NCBI GenBank assembly: GCA_964449305.1
Contig: CAYUYM010000086.1
Location: 1-13,840 of the forward strand
Origin: CAYUYM01 sp964449305
GTDB lineage: Bacteria; Bacteroidota; Ignavibacteria; SZUA-365; CAYQST01
Length of the DNA stretch: 13,840 nt
Direction of reading: 5' to 3'
This document shows, piece after piece, positions 6,301 through 12,559 of the stretch. Each line of letters starts with the position of its first letter. Positions within the stretch are counted from its first letter, which is position 1. The notes under the pieces are model-generated. The model was not told the origin of the DNA. It ran no database searches and saw only the letters and a program-made list of their open reading frames with translations. Both the position numbers and the translations under genes were made by a program.

Positions 6301-7062
6301 GCCGCCGGTGAAGCCGTCGCCGCCGTTCTCCCCGCCTCCGGAGACGTCGCAGTAGGCCCCGCCGCCGCCGCCACCGCCGGGGGCCGCCTGTCGGGCGCCG
6401 GCGTCGAGATGGATGGTGGCGGCACCGTTGCTGCGGATGGGCCCGCGGGAGATCACCACCACGGGCAGGAGGCCCTGGTTGCCGTCGGTCCAGGGATCGC
6501 AGTCGCGCGCGTCGACCCCGATGTCGCCGGGATCGAGCGTGAGGCTCTCGTAGATGACGGCGCCGCGACGCGAGCGGATGGCCATGGCCGGATCGCCGAT
6601 GCGGCCGTTGTTGCCGATGGTGATGTTGGGCGAGGGCTGCACCACGTAGAAGGTGTCCGTGTTGGACGGGTTCCCATCCACCACCACCCGCAGGGGGATG
6701 CGCCAGGCGCCGTCAAGCGCGTCCCAGCGCGGGGAGTTGGGGGTCGCACCCTCACGCACGAAGATCTGCGTGGAGATCATGCGTCCCTGCCAGCTCACCA
6801 CGAAGGGCGAGAGCACCACGATGGCTGTGTCCTCCGGGCGGGCGCATTCGATGCGCACCCTGTCACCGGGTTCGTTCATGTGGAGCCCGTCCGGCCCGAA
6901 ATTCCATGTCATGGTTTTGGGCCCGATGAATTCGACGCAGGTGTTCATCCCTGGTGCCCCGATGTCGGGCAGCAGGTAGGAGATCTGCTGTGCCTGGGAG
7001 GCGACGCCAGGCAGGATCAGGAACAGCAGCAGAAGGAGGGATGTGGGTGTCGGACGCGTCAT
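3373..7062 (-). CDS. Large T9SS-sorted surface protein: Gly-rich region, HYDIN-type repeats, cohesin-like domain
   Basis: 1229 residues from the ATG at 7062, chosen because it begins a signal peptide (MTRPTPTSLLLLLFLILPGV, cleavage near ASQA-QQ). The frame extends 51 codons further upstream, but that part is basic, not export-like, and covers the promoter. Domains: an unassigned N-terminal part (26-225); a glycine-rich region (about 227-470) with G6-G7 runs, of the kind found in large exported proteins; a beta-rich linker; four HYDIN/choice-of-anchor-D repeats (about 594-690, 701-798, 807-900, 909-1004), each with an RNTGT/TNTGS-like turn; a cohesin-like domain (about 1008-1110); and a type A T9SS sorting domain (about 1146-1229: ALMQNRPNPFNASTLIDFDL, GREVAVLVDGWLPAGRH, LPSGVYDVHLVVDG). 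It is expected to be exported, released or anchored on the cell surface, perhaps as an adhesin or structural protein. The exact role is not visible. Confidence 0.85.
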   Translation of the reverse strand: MTRPTPTSLLLLLFLILPGVASQAQQISYLLPDIGAPGMNTCVEFIGPKTMTWNFGPDGLHMNEPGDRVRIECARPEDTAIVVLSPFVVSWQGRMISTQIFVREGATPNSPRWDALDGAWRIPLRVVVDGNPSNTDTFYVVQPSPNITIGNNGRIGDPAMAIRSRRGAVIYESLTLDPGDIGVDARDCDPWTDGNQGLLPVVVISRGPIRSNGAATIHLDAGARQAAPGGGGGGGAYCDVSGGGENGGDGFTGGGRGGQNKSGVPFSSDFWKLPGTGSGPFIGIVDKPGHNGGSLNGVPGGTSDAYEASGGGTGHPFGTSGTGCVDGSSHSPVGGFGGGSGWTQNRPGGAGGFATAGVHPGVAGGRVHGNVQLVPLAGGSGGASGNPQGLSVCSGSGGGGGGAIALFGRSLSGVGISATGGTGTGGSGQAHGGSGSGGGILIGSKARLAPAALNVDGGRANQFGGQGRVRADGIPDSPIPPGASFSAGPTTDTSHWVQQTFTLTGTGNGSGITLFLKEGSNPWQKTAVVMGYANNAWSQPITLSGNESECWLIALQDVPNHVDSPDAAEPIAVLSQAAANVLRFRQVPRIESVSSVMFDTLACATGMDTIIMVRNSGRAALTIDSVTITVPFSLTAPVIPATIPAGDSLAFRIRFAPPNSAYGPFSGTLRLLSNDTARTRNPFIITLEARYDNVALAATSTELHFDTLHSCEGTTRIRTITLRNTGTVPLRLMARTAAAAPYAISSPGSFPQMLAPGATIDVQVRFAPTATGPFTDTLIVDGGALGCPAGLRIPISGRHETVSYTAATRVSFRPLLCAGDTSVRIFTITNTGSAALLVPSPTITGAGMTLVAPAFPLTLAPGASQDVTLRFAPTANGTVAGSFATVTQPCDGAITVTLDGMKDSLRMTAADVSFGLTQPNAFPASRSMVVTNTGTVDIVVTGISVSGAIIFTSSAAFPITVKAGTSETLPIVFSDPGTDGTYSADITLLHSPSCAAITARVDGIRGGATATIQPGIMEGPTGATIRIPIFLRASNNLTLGGATAITTSLRFNAAVLYPLFEPRGTLRNGERIIPLTMPFSGVRDGIIGEFPFAITLGEQDTATLWLEGSTGEGGWVGVTELPGFFRITNICREGGVRHFTTSGRFALMQNRPNPFNASTLIDFDLLADGPARLVVTDRLGREVAVLVDGWLPAGRHTASFVSGELPSGVYDVHLVVDGGMLRRTMTLMK
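5653..6384 (-). repeat. Glycine-rich low-complexity coding tract with GGC runs
   Basis: This segment codes residues 227-470 of the large surface protein. It includes (GCC)6 on the plus strand at 5857-5874, coding Gly397-402, and a G7 run at residues 229-235. The repeats are trinucleotide, so slippage would change glycine number without a frameshift. A repeated theme of G-rich loops followed by short hydrophobic strands (GGAIALFG, GGGILIGS) suggests a beta-solenoid-like arrangement rather than disorder. Confidence 0.6.
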
Positions 7063-7091
7063 GGTGCTTTCCGCTTGTGGGAGGGTGCGTC

Positions 7092-7122
7092 GAAAGCTAC
7101 GCTTCCTCGCAGAAAGGAGCAA
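7092..7122 (-). promoter_or_regulatory. Bacteroidota-type promoter of the large surface protein
   Basis: The minus strand has TTG (plus 7120-7122), exactly 20 nt, then TAGCTTTC (plus 7092-7099), a seven-of-eight match to TAnnTTTG. Transcription would start near 7085, leaving a leader of about 23 nt before the ATG at 7062. It lies back to back with the dnaN promoter candidate. Confidence 0.4.
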
Positions 7123-7175
7123 GGAGGATCCGGGCCCGGGGGCGCGGAGGCATCGCGATTCTCGCCGGGATCCCG

Positions 7176-7183
7176 TATATTTG
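7176..7183 (+). promoter_or_regulatory. -7 box of the dnaN promoter (TATATTTG)
   Basis: TATATTTG is a perfect match to the Bacteroidota -7 element TAnnTTTG, 75 bp before the dnaN ATG. No clear TTTG/TTG is seen 19-23 nt upstream; instead a perfect 10-bp palindrome, CGGGATCCCG (7166-7175), touches the box directly. The predicted start is near 7190, with a leader of about 68 nt. Confidence 0.5.
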
Positions 7184-7248
7184 TCGATCGAAACGTTCAC
7201 GAGGCGTTTCCCCATTCATCATCGAACACTCCTCATCAGAATAACGCC

Positions 7249-7252
7249 GGAG
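7249..7252 (+). promoter_or_regulatory. Shine-Dalgarno-like GGAG of dnaN
   Basis: GGAG lies 5 nt before the ATG at 7258. It supports this start over the open frame that continues upstream through the divergent gene. Confidence 0.45.
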
Positions 7253-7257
7253 CTCCC

Positions 7258-8388
7258 ATGAAGTTCACCGCATCCAGCACCGATCTGACCAGATCCCTCT
7301 CGAAAGTCATCAATGTCGTTCCGACGAAATCCACGCTGCCGATTCTCGAGAACCTTCTGCTGGAACTTGAAGGGAACTCCCTCCGCATCACCGCGGCCGA
7401 TCACGATGTGTCCGTCTCCCTCACCACGGTGGTCAGCGGCATGGAGGACGGGCGGACAGCCATCAGTGGCCGGCGGTTTTTCGAGATGGTGCGCTCCCTT
7501 CCACAGAATGTCGACCTCGTCCTGACGGCCGATCCGGGAACGCAGCGCGTCACCATCGTGACGGGGCAGGGCGAGTACCTCATGGCATCCGAAAACCCGC
7601 TGCTCTTCCCCGAACCCGACCAGGTGGACCAGCAGTTCTCGCTCACCTTCGATGTGAAGGCCTTCGAGACCATCATCCAGAAATCCATCTTCGCTGTCGC
7701 CACCGAGGACACACGCCTGTCGATGACCGGCGTCCTGTTCCAGTGGAAGATGAGCGAGTTCCGCGCCGTGGCCACCGACGGGCACCGCCTCGTGCTCATC
7801 AAGCACCCCGGACTGATGGGCGAGGCCGAGCTGGAGGAGGCGCGTGAGGTGATCATGCCGGCCAAGTCCCTCTCCATGCTGCTCAAGTCCATGGAGGAGG
7901 GCGAGATCTCCGTGAGCTTCGGGCGCACGAACATCATGTTCACCTACGGCAGCACGCGTCTGTTCAGCAAGATCATCGACGAGCGCTTCCCGAACTACGA
8001 GACCGTGATTCCCATCGACAACAACAAGTGCCTCACCGTGAACCGGGCCGCCCTGCTCGCCGCGGTGCGTCGCTGCTCCATCTTTTCCAACCACACGAAC
8101 CGCCAGGTGCGCCTCTCGGTGGAGAATGAGACGCTCACCGTGTCGTCGGAGGACATCGAGACCGGCAACCACGCCCGCGAGAGCATGCCGTGCACCTTCA
8201 CCGAGGATGGGTTGTTCGAGATCGGCTTCAATGCGAGGTACATCGAGGATTCCCTCGCGCGCATCGACACCGAGGAGATCAGCTTCTTCTTCAGCAATCC
8301 CACGCGGGGCGGCATCATCAAGCCGGTGACCGACGTGAAGGACATGGACCTCCTCATGCTCGTGATGCCGCTGCGGCTCAACTCATGA
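7258..8388 (+). CDS. dnaN: DNA polymerase III beta subunit (sliding clamp)
   Basis: 376 residues, normal length for DnaN, starting MKFTASSTDLTRSLSKVINV, the usual beta-clamp N-terminus. Family blocks are visible in order: TLPILENLLLE (27-37), ATDGHRLVLI (172-181), FPNYETVIP (244-252) and the C-terminal MLVMPLRLNS (367-376), the tail that helps form the partner-binding groove. DnaN forms a dimeric ring that encircles DNA and tethers replicative and repair polymerases in the cytoplasm. The frame is open far upstream, but only as the antisense of the large surface gene; the ATG at 7258 gives the correct family N-terminus and has GGAG 5 nt upstream. The stop is one base before the recF ATG, so translational coupling is likely. 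dnaA, the common upstream neighbour, is absent here. Confidence 0.97.
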   Translation: MKFTASSTDLTRSLSKVINVVPTKSTLPILENLLLELEGNSLRITAADHDVSVSLTTVVSGMEDGRTAISGRRFFEMVRSLPQNVDLVLTADPGTQRVTIVTGQGEYLMASENPLLFPEPDQVDQQFSLTFDVKAFETIIQKSIFAVATEDTRLSMTGVLFQWKMSEFRAVATDGHRLVLIKHPGLMGEAELEEAREVIMPAKSLSMLLKSMEEGEISVSFGRTNIMFTYGSTRLFSKIIDERFPNYETVIPIDNNKCLTVNRAALLAAVRRCSIFSNHTNRQVRLSVENETLTVSSEDIETGNHARESMPCTFTEDGLFEIGFNARYIEDSLARIDTEEISFFFSNPTRGGIIKPVTDVKDMDLLMLVMPLRLNS

Positions 8389-8389
8389 C

Positions 8390-9517
8390 ATGACGCTGAC
8401 CTCTCTCGCCCTGGCCAATGTCCGGAACCACAGCGCGACATCGTTCGAATGTGATCCGGGCATTGTCGTTTTCCTTGGGGAGAACGGTGCCGGAAAGACG
8501 ACCGTGCTCGAGGCGATCTCACTGCTCTGCACCACACGGAGCTTTGTCACCACGCAGGATCGCAGCCTCATCCGCTCCGGTGAGGAGCGCTTCCACGTGG
8601 ACGGGCGCTTCCGCAGCGATCTTGGGTCGATGCACACCGTGACGCTCGACCACCCCACGGGGAATGGTCGGCGGGCGGTGACGCTGGACAACGCGGCGAT
8701 CCCGACGCCCGCGGAGCTCTTCGGCCGCTTCCCCGTCGTCTCGCTGTCGCCGCTCCAGCGCGAGATCACCGCGGGGGGGCCGGCGGAGCGGCGGAACTTC
8801 CTGGACTTCGTGATCTCCCAGGTGCATCGGCCGCATCTCCTGGACCTGCTGGAGTATCGCCGCATCCTGTCCCAGCGGGCGGCGGTGCTGTCCGACACCG
8901 ATCTCTCGCCTGCCCGGATGCGGTCCCTGCTTGAGCCCTGGAACCAGACCTGCGCCCTGCACGCCGTGCGCATCGGTCGGCGCCGGCTCGACTTCATCGA
9001 GGCCTTCGCCCCGTATTTCGACAGGACGTATCCGGCCATCGTGGAGCGTGACGAGCGACCACTTTTGCGCTACACCTCGTCCGACGGCATCGATTACCGC
9101 GCCGCCGAAGCGGCGTCGGAGCTGCTGGCGGCCATCGAGGGGGCCTTCGACGCGGACCACCGGCGCCGCGCCACCACCGTCGGGCCGCACCGCGACGACA
9201 TGGACATCCTGCTCAACGGACTCGAGGCCCGCACACGGGCATCGCAGGGGCAGCACAAATCCATCCTCGTCTCGCTGAAGATCGCGGAGTATGCCTACCT
9301 GAATGATGCGCTGGAGGAGACCCCCATGCTGCTGTTCGACGATGTGTTCAGCGAGCTGGACAGCGGCCGGTTGGAGGGCATCCTGCGCCTCATGCAGACG
9401 GCGGGGCAGGCCTTTGTGACCACGGCTTCGGAGGCGGTGCTCGGGCATCTGCCCGCCTCGGCACGGCGGACGGTGTTCCGCGTGCGTGATGGTCATGTGG
9501 AGCGGGAGGCGGCATGA
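8390..9517 (+). CDS. recF: DNA replication/repair protein RecF
   Basis: 375 residues, standard length. It is an SMC-like ABC ATPase with Walker A GENGAGKT (30-37), the family segment FVVSLSPLQREITAGGPAERR near 114-135 with small variations, ABC signature SQGQ (285-288), and Walker B MLLFDDVFSELD (313-324). The GPHRDD motif at 265-270 is also characteristic. RecF binds gapped DNA with RecO and RecR and helps load RecA at stalled forks. It follows dnaN by one base and its TGA overlaps the ATG of the DUF721 gene (ATGA at 9514-9517), so translation of the cluster is probably coupled. No missing key residue is seen. Confidence 0.97.
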   Translation: MTLTSLALANVRNHSATSFECDPGIVVFLGENGAGKTTVLEAISLLCTTRSFVTTQDRSLIRSGEERFHVDGRFRSDLGSMHTVTLDHPTGNGRRAVTLDNAAIPTPAELFGRFPVVSLSPLQREITAGGPAERRNFLDFVISQVHRPHLLDLLEYRRILSQRAAVLSDTDLSPARMRSLLEPWNQTCALHAVRIGRRRLDFIEAFAPYFDRTYPAIVERDERPLLRYTSSDGIDYRAAEAASELLAAIEGAFDADHRRRATTVGPHRDDMDILLNGLEARTRASQGQHKSILVSLKIAEYAYLNDALEETPMLLFDDVFSELDSGRLEGILRLMQTAGQAFVTTASEAVLGHLPASARRTVFRVRDGHVEREAA

Positions 9518-9807
9518 AGTGGCCCGGCTCACAGGCGGATCTTGGCGGCGCGCTGCATGATGCGCTCAGAGAGTTCGGTCTCGAACGGAAGATCAACGAG
9601 CATGCCCTCATCGATTCGTGGAAGGACTTCGTGGATCCTGCGATCGCGAACAACACCCGCCCCGTGCGCTTCCGGAACGGCATCCTCATCGTGGAGGTGG
9701 ATTCCGCGGCCTGGCGTCACGAACTGACGACGCGCCGGCAGGAGCTCATCGCCATGCTCAACGCGCGGCTCGGCGCCGACATCGTGGAGGGCATCGTCTT
9801 CCGATGA
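9514..9807 (+). CDS. DUF721/DciA-like protein
   Basis: 97 residues. The DUF721 pattern is clear: LIDSWKDFVDPAIANNTRPV (32-51), then GILIVEVDSAAWRHELTTRR (56-75), then LIAMLNARLGADIVEGIVFR (78-97). Family members fold like a KH domain. DciA, the best-studied member, helps load the replicative helicase in bacteria that lack DnaC/DnaI. The short, single-domain form found next to recF is typical of Bacteroidota and Chlorobi. It overlaps recF by 4 bp at the start and mnmE by 4 bp at the end, so it lies inside the replication cluster. The assignment to the DUF721 family is strong; a helicase-loading role in this organism is inferred from family and context. Confidence 0.88.
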   Translation: MKWPGSQADLGGALHDALREFGLERKINEHALIDSWKDFVDPAIANNTRPVRFRNGILIVEVDSAAWRHELTTRRQELIAMLNARLGADIVEGIVFR

Positions 9808-11171
9808 GCATCGAAAACGACACCATCGCCGCCATCGCCACGCCACCGGGCGTGGGAGCGCTCGCCGTGATCCGCGTGAGCGGCGTGGGCGCCATTGCCT
9901 GCGCCGCGCGGCTGTTCCGCGGCGCACGGTCGCTGACGGATGTCCCATCGCACACGTTGCACCACGGGCTGCTGTGCGACGTCTCCGGCGCGTTGATCGA
10001 CGATGTGGTGGCCGCGGTGTTTCGCGCGCCACATTCCTACACAGGAGAGGAAAGCGTGGAGGTGAGCTGCCACGGCGGCGCCGCGGTGGCACGCGCCGTG
10101 CTCGCCGCCCTGCTTGCATCCGGTGCCCGGCACGCCGAGCCGGGAGAGTTCACGCGACGCGCCTTTGTCAACGGAAGGCTGGATCTGGCGCAGGCCGAGG
10201 CGGTGGCAGACCTCATCCACGCCCAATCCGACGAGGCGCGTCTCGCCTCCATCCGGCAGTTGCAGGGAGCGCTGTCGGCACTGGTCACGGAACTGCGTGG
10301 GCGCCTGTCCCATGCCGCAGCGATGCTCGAGATCGAGCTCGACTTCGTGGAGGACGATGTGGAGTTCCTTGATCGCGCCGCGATCGGCGCACTGCTGCGG
10401 GAGGTCATCGCATCAATCGACCGGCTGCTGGCCGGCGCTGCTGCGGGCATCCGCATCCGCGATGGTGTGCGTGTGGCCTTCGTCGGCCGGCCGAATGCGG
10501 GCAAATCGTCCCTCTTCAACGCCCTGCTGCAGACAGAGCGCGCCATCGTGACACCCATCCCGGGGACGACGCGGGACTGGCTGGAGGAGCCGGCCATGCT
10601 CCGGGGGCGGTTGTTCCGCCTCATCGACACGGCGGGCCTCCGCGACAGCGACGACGCGGTGGAGCGCGCAGGGGTGGCCCTCTCGGCGGAGCGCATTGCC
10701 GATGCGGACATCGTGTGCCTCGTGCTGGACGCCACAACACCGGAGGCGGATGCGGGGGCGCTGGCGGAACTTCACAGGGTCCGCACGGATGCCGTGGTGC
10801 TGGTGGTGCGGAACAAGATCGACCTTGTGGATGCCGACGCCGCGGAGCAGACCGATGCGCAGCCGGTCTCTGCGCTGACGGGGCGGGGGTGTCCGGCGCT
10901 GTCGGAGCGCCTGGCCGCGGAGGCGGGGCACCTGACGGCGGTGCAGGAGGCGGGCGCGGCCATGGTGACGAACGTCCGGCATGCCGATGCACTGCAGCGC
11001 GCCCGTGCAGCCGTGGCCGACGCGGAGGGGGCGATGGCAGCGGGGCTGAGCCAGGAATTCGCCGCAGCCGATCTGCGCCGCGCCATCGACGCGCTGGGGG
11101 AGATCATCGGCGTCCTCTCCAGCGCCGATGTGCTCGATGCGATCTTCGCGCGCTTCTGCATCGGGAAGTGA
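9804..11171 (+). CDS. mnmE: tRNA modification GTPase MnmE (TrmE)
   Basis: 455 residues, normal length. The N-terminal formyl-tetrahydrofolate-binding domain begins DTIAAIATPPGVGALAVIRV and includes EESVEVSCHGG (82-92) and GEFTRRAFVNGRLDLAQAEA (114-133). A G domain is inserted in the helical domain: P-loop GRPNAGKS (228-235), G2 loop PGTTRD (253-258), DTAG (275-278) and NKID (337-340). The C-terminus is FCIGK, with the catalytically important Cys452. With MnmG it installs the (carboxymethyl)aminomethyl group at U34 of several tRNAs. The start overlaps the DUF721 stop (ATGA), so it is the last gene of the dnaN cluster. mnmG is not in the window. All expected motifs are intact. Confidence 0.97.
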   Translation: MSIENDTIAAIATPPGVGALAVIRVSGVGAIACAARLFRGARSLTDVPSHTLHHGLLCDVSGALIDDVVAAVFRAPHSYTGEESVEVSCHGGAAVARAVLAALLASGARHAEPGEFTRRAFVNGRLDLAQAEAVADLIHAQSDEARLASIRQLQGALSALVTELRGRLSHAAAMLEIELDFVEDDVEFLDRAAIGALLREVIASIDRLLAGAAAGIRIRDGVRVAFVGRPNAGKSSLFNALLQTERAIVTPIPGTTRDWLEEPAMLRGRLFRLIDTAGLRDSDDAVERAGVALSAERIADADIVCLVLDATTPEADAGALAELHRVRTDAVVLVVRNKIDLVDADAAEQTDAQPVSALTGRGCPALSERLAAEAGHLTAVQEAGAAMVTNVRHADALQRARAAVADAEGAMAAGLSQEFAAADLRRAIDALGEIIGVLSSADVLDAIFARFCIGK

Positions 11172-11177
11172 GGGCGG

Positions 11178-11205
11178 TCCATCACGCCCGGCGTGGGATC
11201 ATTTT
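11178..11205 (+). terminator. Weak candidate terminator after mnmE
   Basis: A CACGC/GCGTG stem (11183-11187 and 11191-11195) with a CCG loop and a short outer extension (TCC with GGA) is followed by TTTT at 11202-11205. The T run is short and interrupted, so partial read-through into the next gene is likely. Confidence 0.3.
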
Positions 11206-11272
11206 CCCCCTTGGATGCGTTTTTCTGAATACGGAATTTCCCCATCGTCTGTCCAACAAGCATGAAGCTCCC

Positions 11273-12325
11273 GTGAACCCACAGCATGCATTTCTCCCCC
11301 CCACCATCATCACCATCCTGCTCGCGTTGATCACGCAGGGAGACGCCGCCGGCCAGTCCGCCTCCGCCTCCATGGGAGCAGTGGGAGGCGACAGCGTCCG
11401 GAGCGGTGCGATGGAAGCGGTGATCCGGCCGGTGTTCCACTATGCCAGCACGCTGCTCCACGGCGAACCGGCGGTGCGCAACGAGGCCTTCAGGGAGCAG
11501 AATGTTCCGAAGCCGGTGCTGTCATTCCGGGATGCAATCACCGCCTCCTACCACCTGGCAGACCGTGCGGCCTTCGACGAGCTGGTCCGGCTCCATGCCT
11601 CCGCCGCCACCAGGGCGGCGATGGCTGACAGCCAGGGGGTGCGGATCGTGGTGGACCGGCACGGAACATCGATGAGCAACGGTGAGAGGGTGCGCATTCT
11701 CCCCTCCACCCCGCGCAGCATGTTCATCAACGTGGCCCCCTCCCGCTACGATGCGGAGTACATCACGACGCTCGAGGCCATGACGCTCGACATCATGTAT
11801 GGCGCGCGCCGTTCCATCATCCTCACGCACCCCCCCGCGTACAAGGATTCCGCCGCCGCGGTGCGGCTCACGCCCTTCGTCATTCCCCGTGGATCCTCGC
11901 TGCCACAGGGCATGAGCACCACCGATTTCACCGAGAACGAGATTCCCGCCCTGATCCAGGCCATCGAGGCCGTGCTCACCGCCTTTCTCGAGACCGACGC
12001 CCGGGGCGACGGCCTGATGTGTCGCTACCTGAAGGAGACCTACGCCCTGCCCGACGCGTTCCGCCACAGCCCGACCATCGCGGTGTTTGCCCGGCAGTAT
12101 GGCGGGGATGCCGCGCAGGGGGCGGTGCACTGGGGGCGCATGATGCGCGATCCCAACGTGGTGACCTTTTTCGGCGCAGGGTCGCGCACGGTGCAGCTCT
12201 TCGAGCGCAATCTGGCGATGCTGTTCATGCAGACCATGGCGCTTCTCGACGACCCGAAGGCCCCGGCGGCCGATGTGGCGCGGCTCCGGGTGTTCTGGAA
12301 CGAGATGGCGGGGATGCTGTTGTAG
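11273..12325 (+). CDS. Exported protein of unknown function
   Basis: 350 residues from a GTG at 11273. The start was chosen because it gives a short signal-like N-terminus, NPQHAFLPPTIITILLALIT, followed by a small-residue cleavage zone (GDAAGQSASAS). The nearest in-frame ATG would remove this segment. I do not recognise the family. The mature part is mostly alpha-helical by composition and has no repeats, cysteine motifs, sorting domain or second membrane segment; notable stretches are SPTIAVFARQYGGDAAQGAV and LEAMTLDIMYGARRSIILTH. It lacks the T9SS tail, so a periplasmic location is the best guess. It lies 101 bp after mnmE and 234 bp before gyrB on the same strand. Codon choice resembles its neighbours, so recent transfer is not suggested. 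Confidence 0.7.
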   Translation: MNPQHAFLPPTIITILLALITQGDAAGQSASASMGAVGGDSVRSGAMEAVIRPVFHYASTLLHGEPAVRNEAFREQNVPKPVLSFRDAITASYHLADRAAFDELVRLHASAATRAAMADSQGVRIVVDRHGTSMSNGERVRILPSTPRSMFINVAPSRYDAEYITTLEAMTLDIMYGARRSIILTHPPAYKDSAAAVRLTPFVIPRGSSLPQGMSTTDFTENEIPALIQAIEAVLTAFLETDARGDGLMCRYLKETYALPDAFRHSPTIAVFARQYGGDAAQGAVHWGRMMRDPNVVTFFGAGSRTVQLFERNLAMLFMQTMALLDDPKAPAADVARLRVFWNEMAGMLL

Positions 12326-12333
12326 GAGGCGTG

Positions 12334-12353
12334 CGGGGGGAGGAAATCCCCCG
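12334..12353 (+). terminator. GC-rich hairpin after the unknown exported gene
   Basis: CGGGGG (12334-12339) pairs with CCCCCG (12348-12353) around an 8-nt loop, 9 bp after the stop codon. No T run follows, so it may be a weak terminator or a 3' stabilising hairpin rather than a canonical terminator. Confidence 0.35.
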
Positions 12354-12407
12354 TCTGCGACACCATGTCACCGCCACCCGTTTCTTTTCTCCCCCGCGAA
12401 AATTCCC

Positions 12408-12415
12408 TATTTTTC
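12408..12415 (+). promoter_or_regulatory. Candidate -7 box of the gyrB promoter (TATTTTTC)
   Basis: Seven of eight positions match TAnnTTTG, in the only AT-rich patch of the 234-bp gap upstream of gyrB. A T-rich TTTCTTTTC (12381-12389) lies where a -33 element would be, but no exact TTG is present. The context TCCCTAT resembles the dnaN box context TCCCGTAT. Confidence 0.35.
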
Positions 12416-12559
12416 CATGCTTGACATGTTGGAAAATATGGAGCCTTCATCCACCCCCTCACCCCGCCGTTCCGACCGTTTCACTGCTCTCCGAGGGGGC
12501 GCTTTCATCATGCCATCGACAATCACCACCGGATACTCACGATCTGACGGGAACACCCC

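Noticed and set aside
7063..7215. 51-codon upstream extension of the large surface gene
   Set aside because: It would put a basic, non-export segment before a clear signal peptide, and would cover the promoter candidate at 7092-7122.
4936..7257. Long plus-strand open frame that continues in frame into dnaN as an N-terminal extension
   Set aside because: It is antisense to the surface-protein gene and extremely Gly/Ala/Asp-rich. DnaN has its normal N-terminus at 7258 with GGAG 5 nt upstream.
7063..7257. Replication origin next to dnaN
   Set aside because: No cluster of DnaA-box-like TTATCCACA sequences and no AT-rich unwinding tract were seen here or in the gyrB leader.
12421..12442. TTGACA followed by TATGGA upstream of gyrB, a sigma-70-like pair
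   Set aside because: The spacing is only 10 nt, far too short for a standard promoter.
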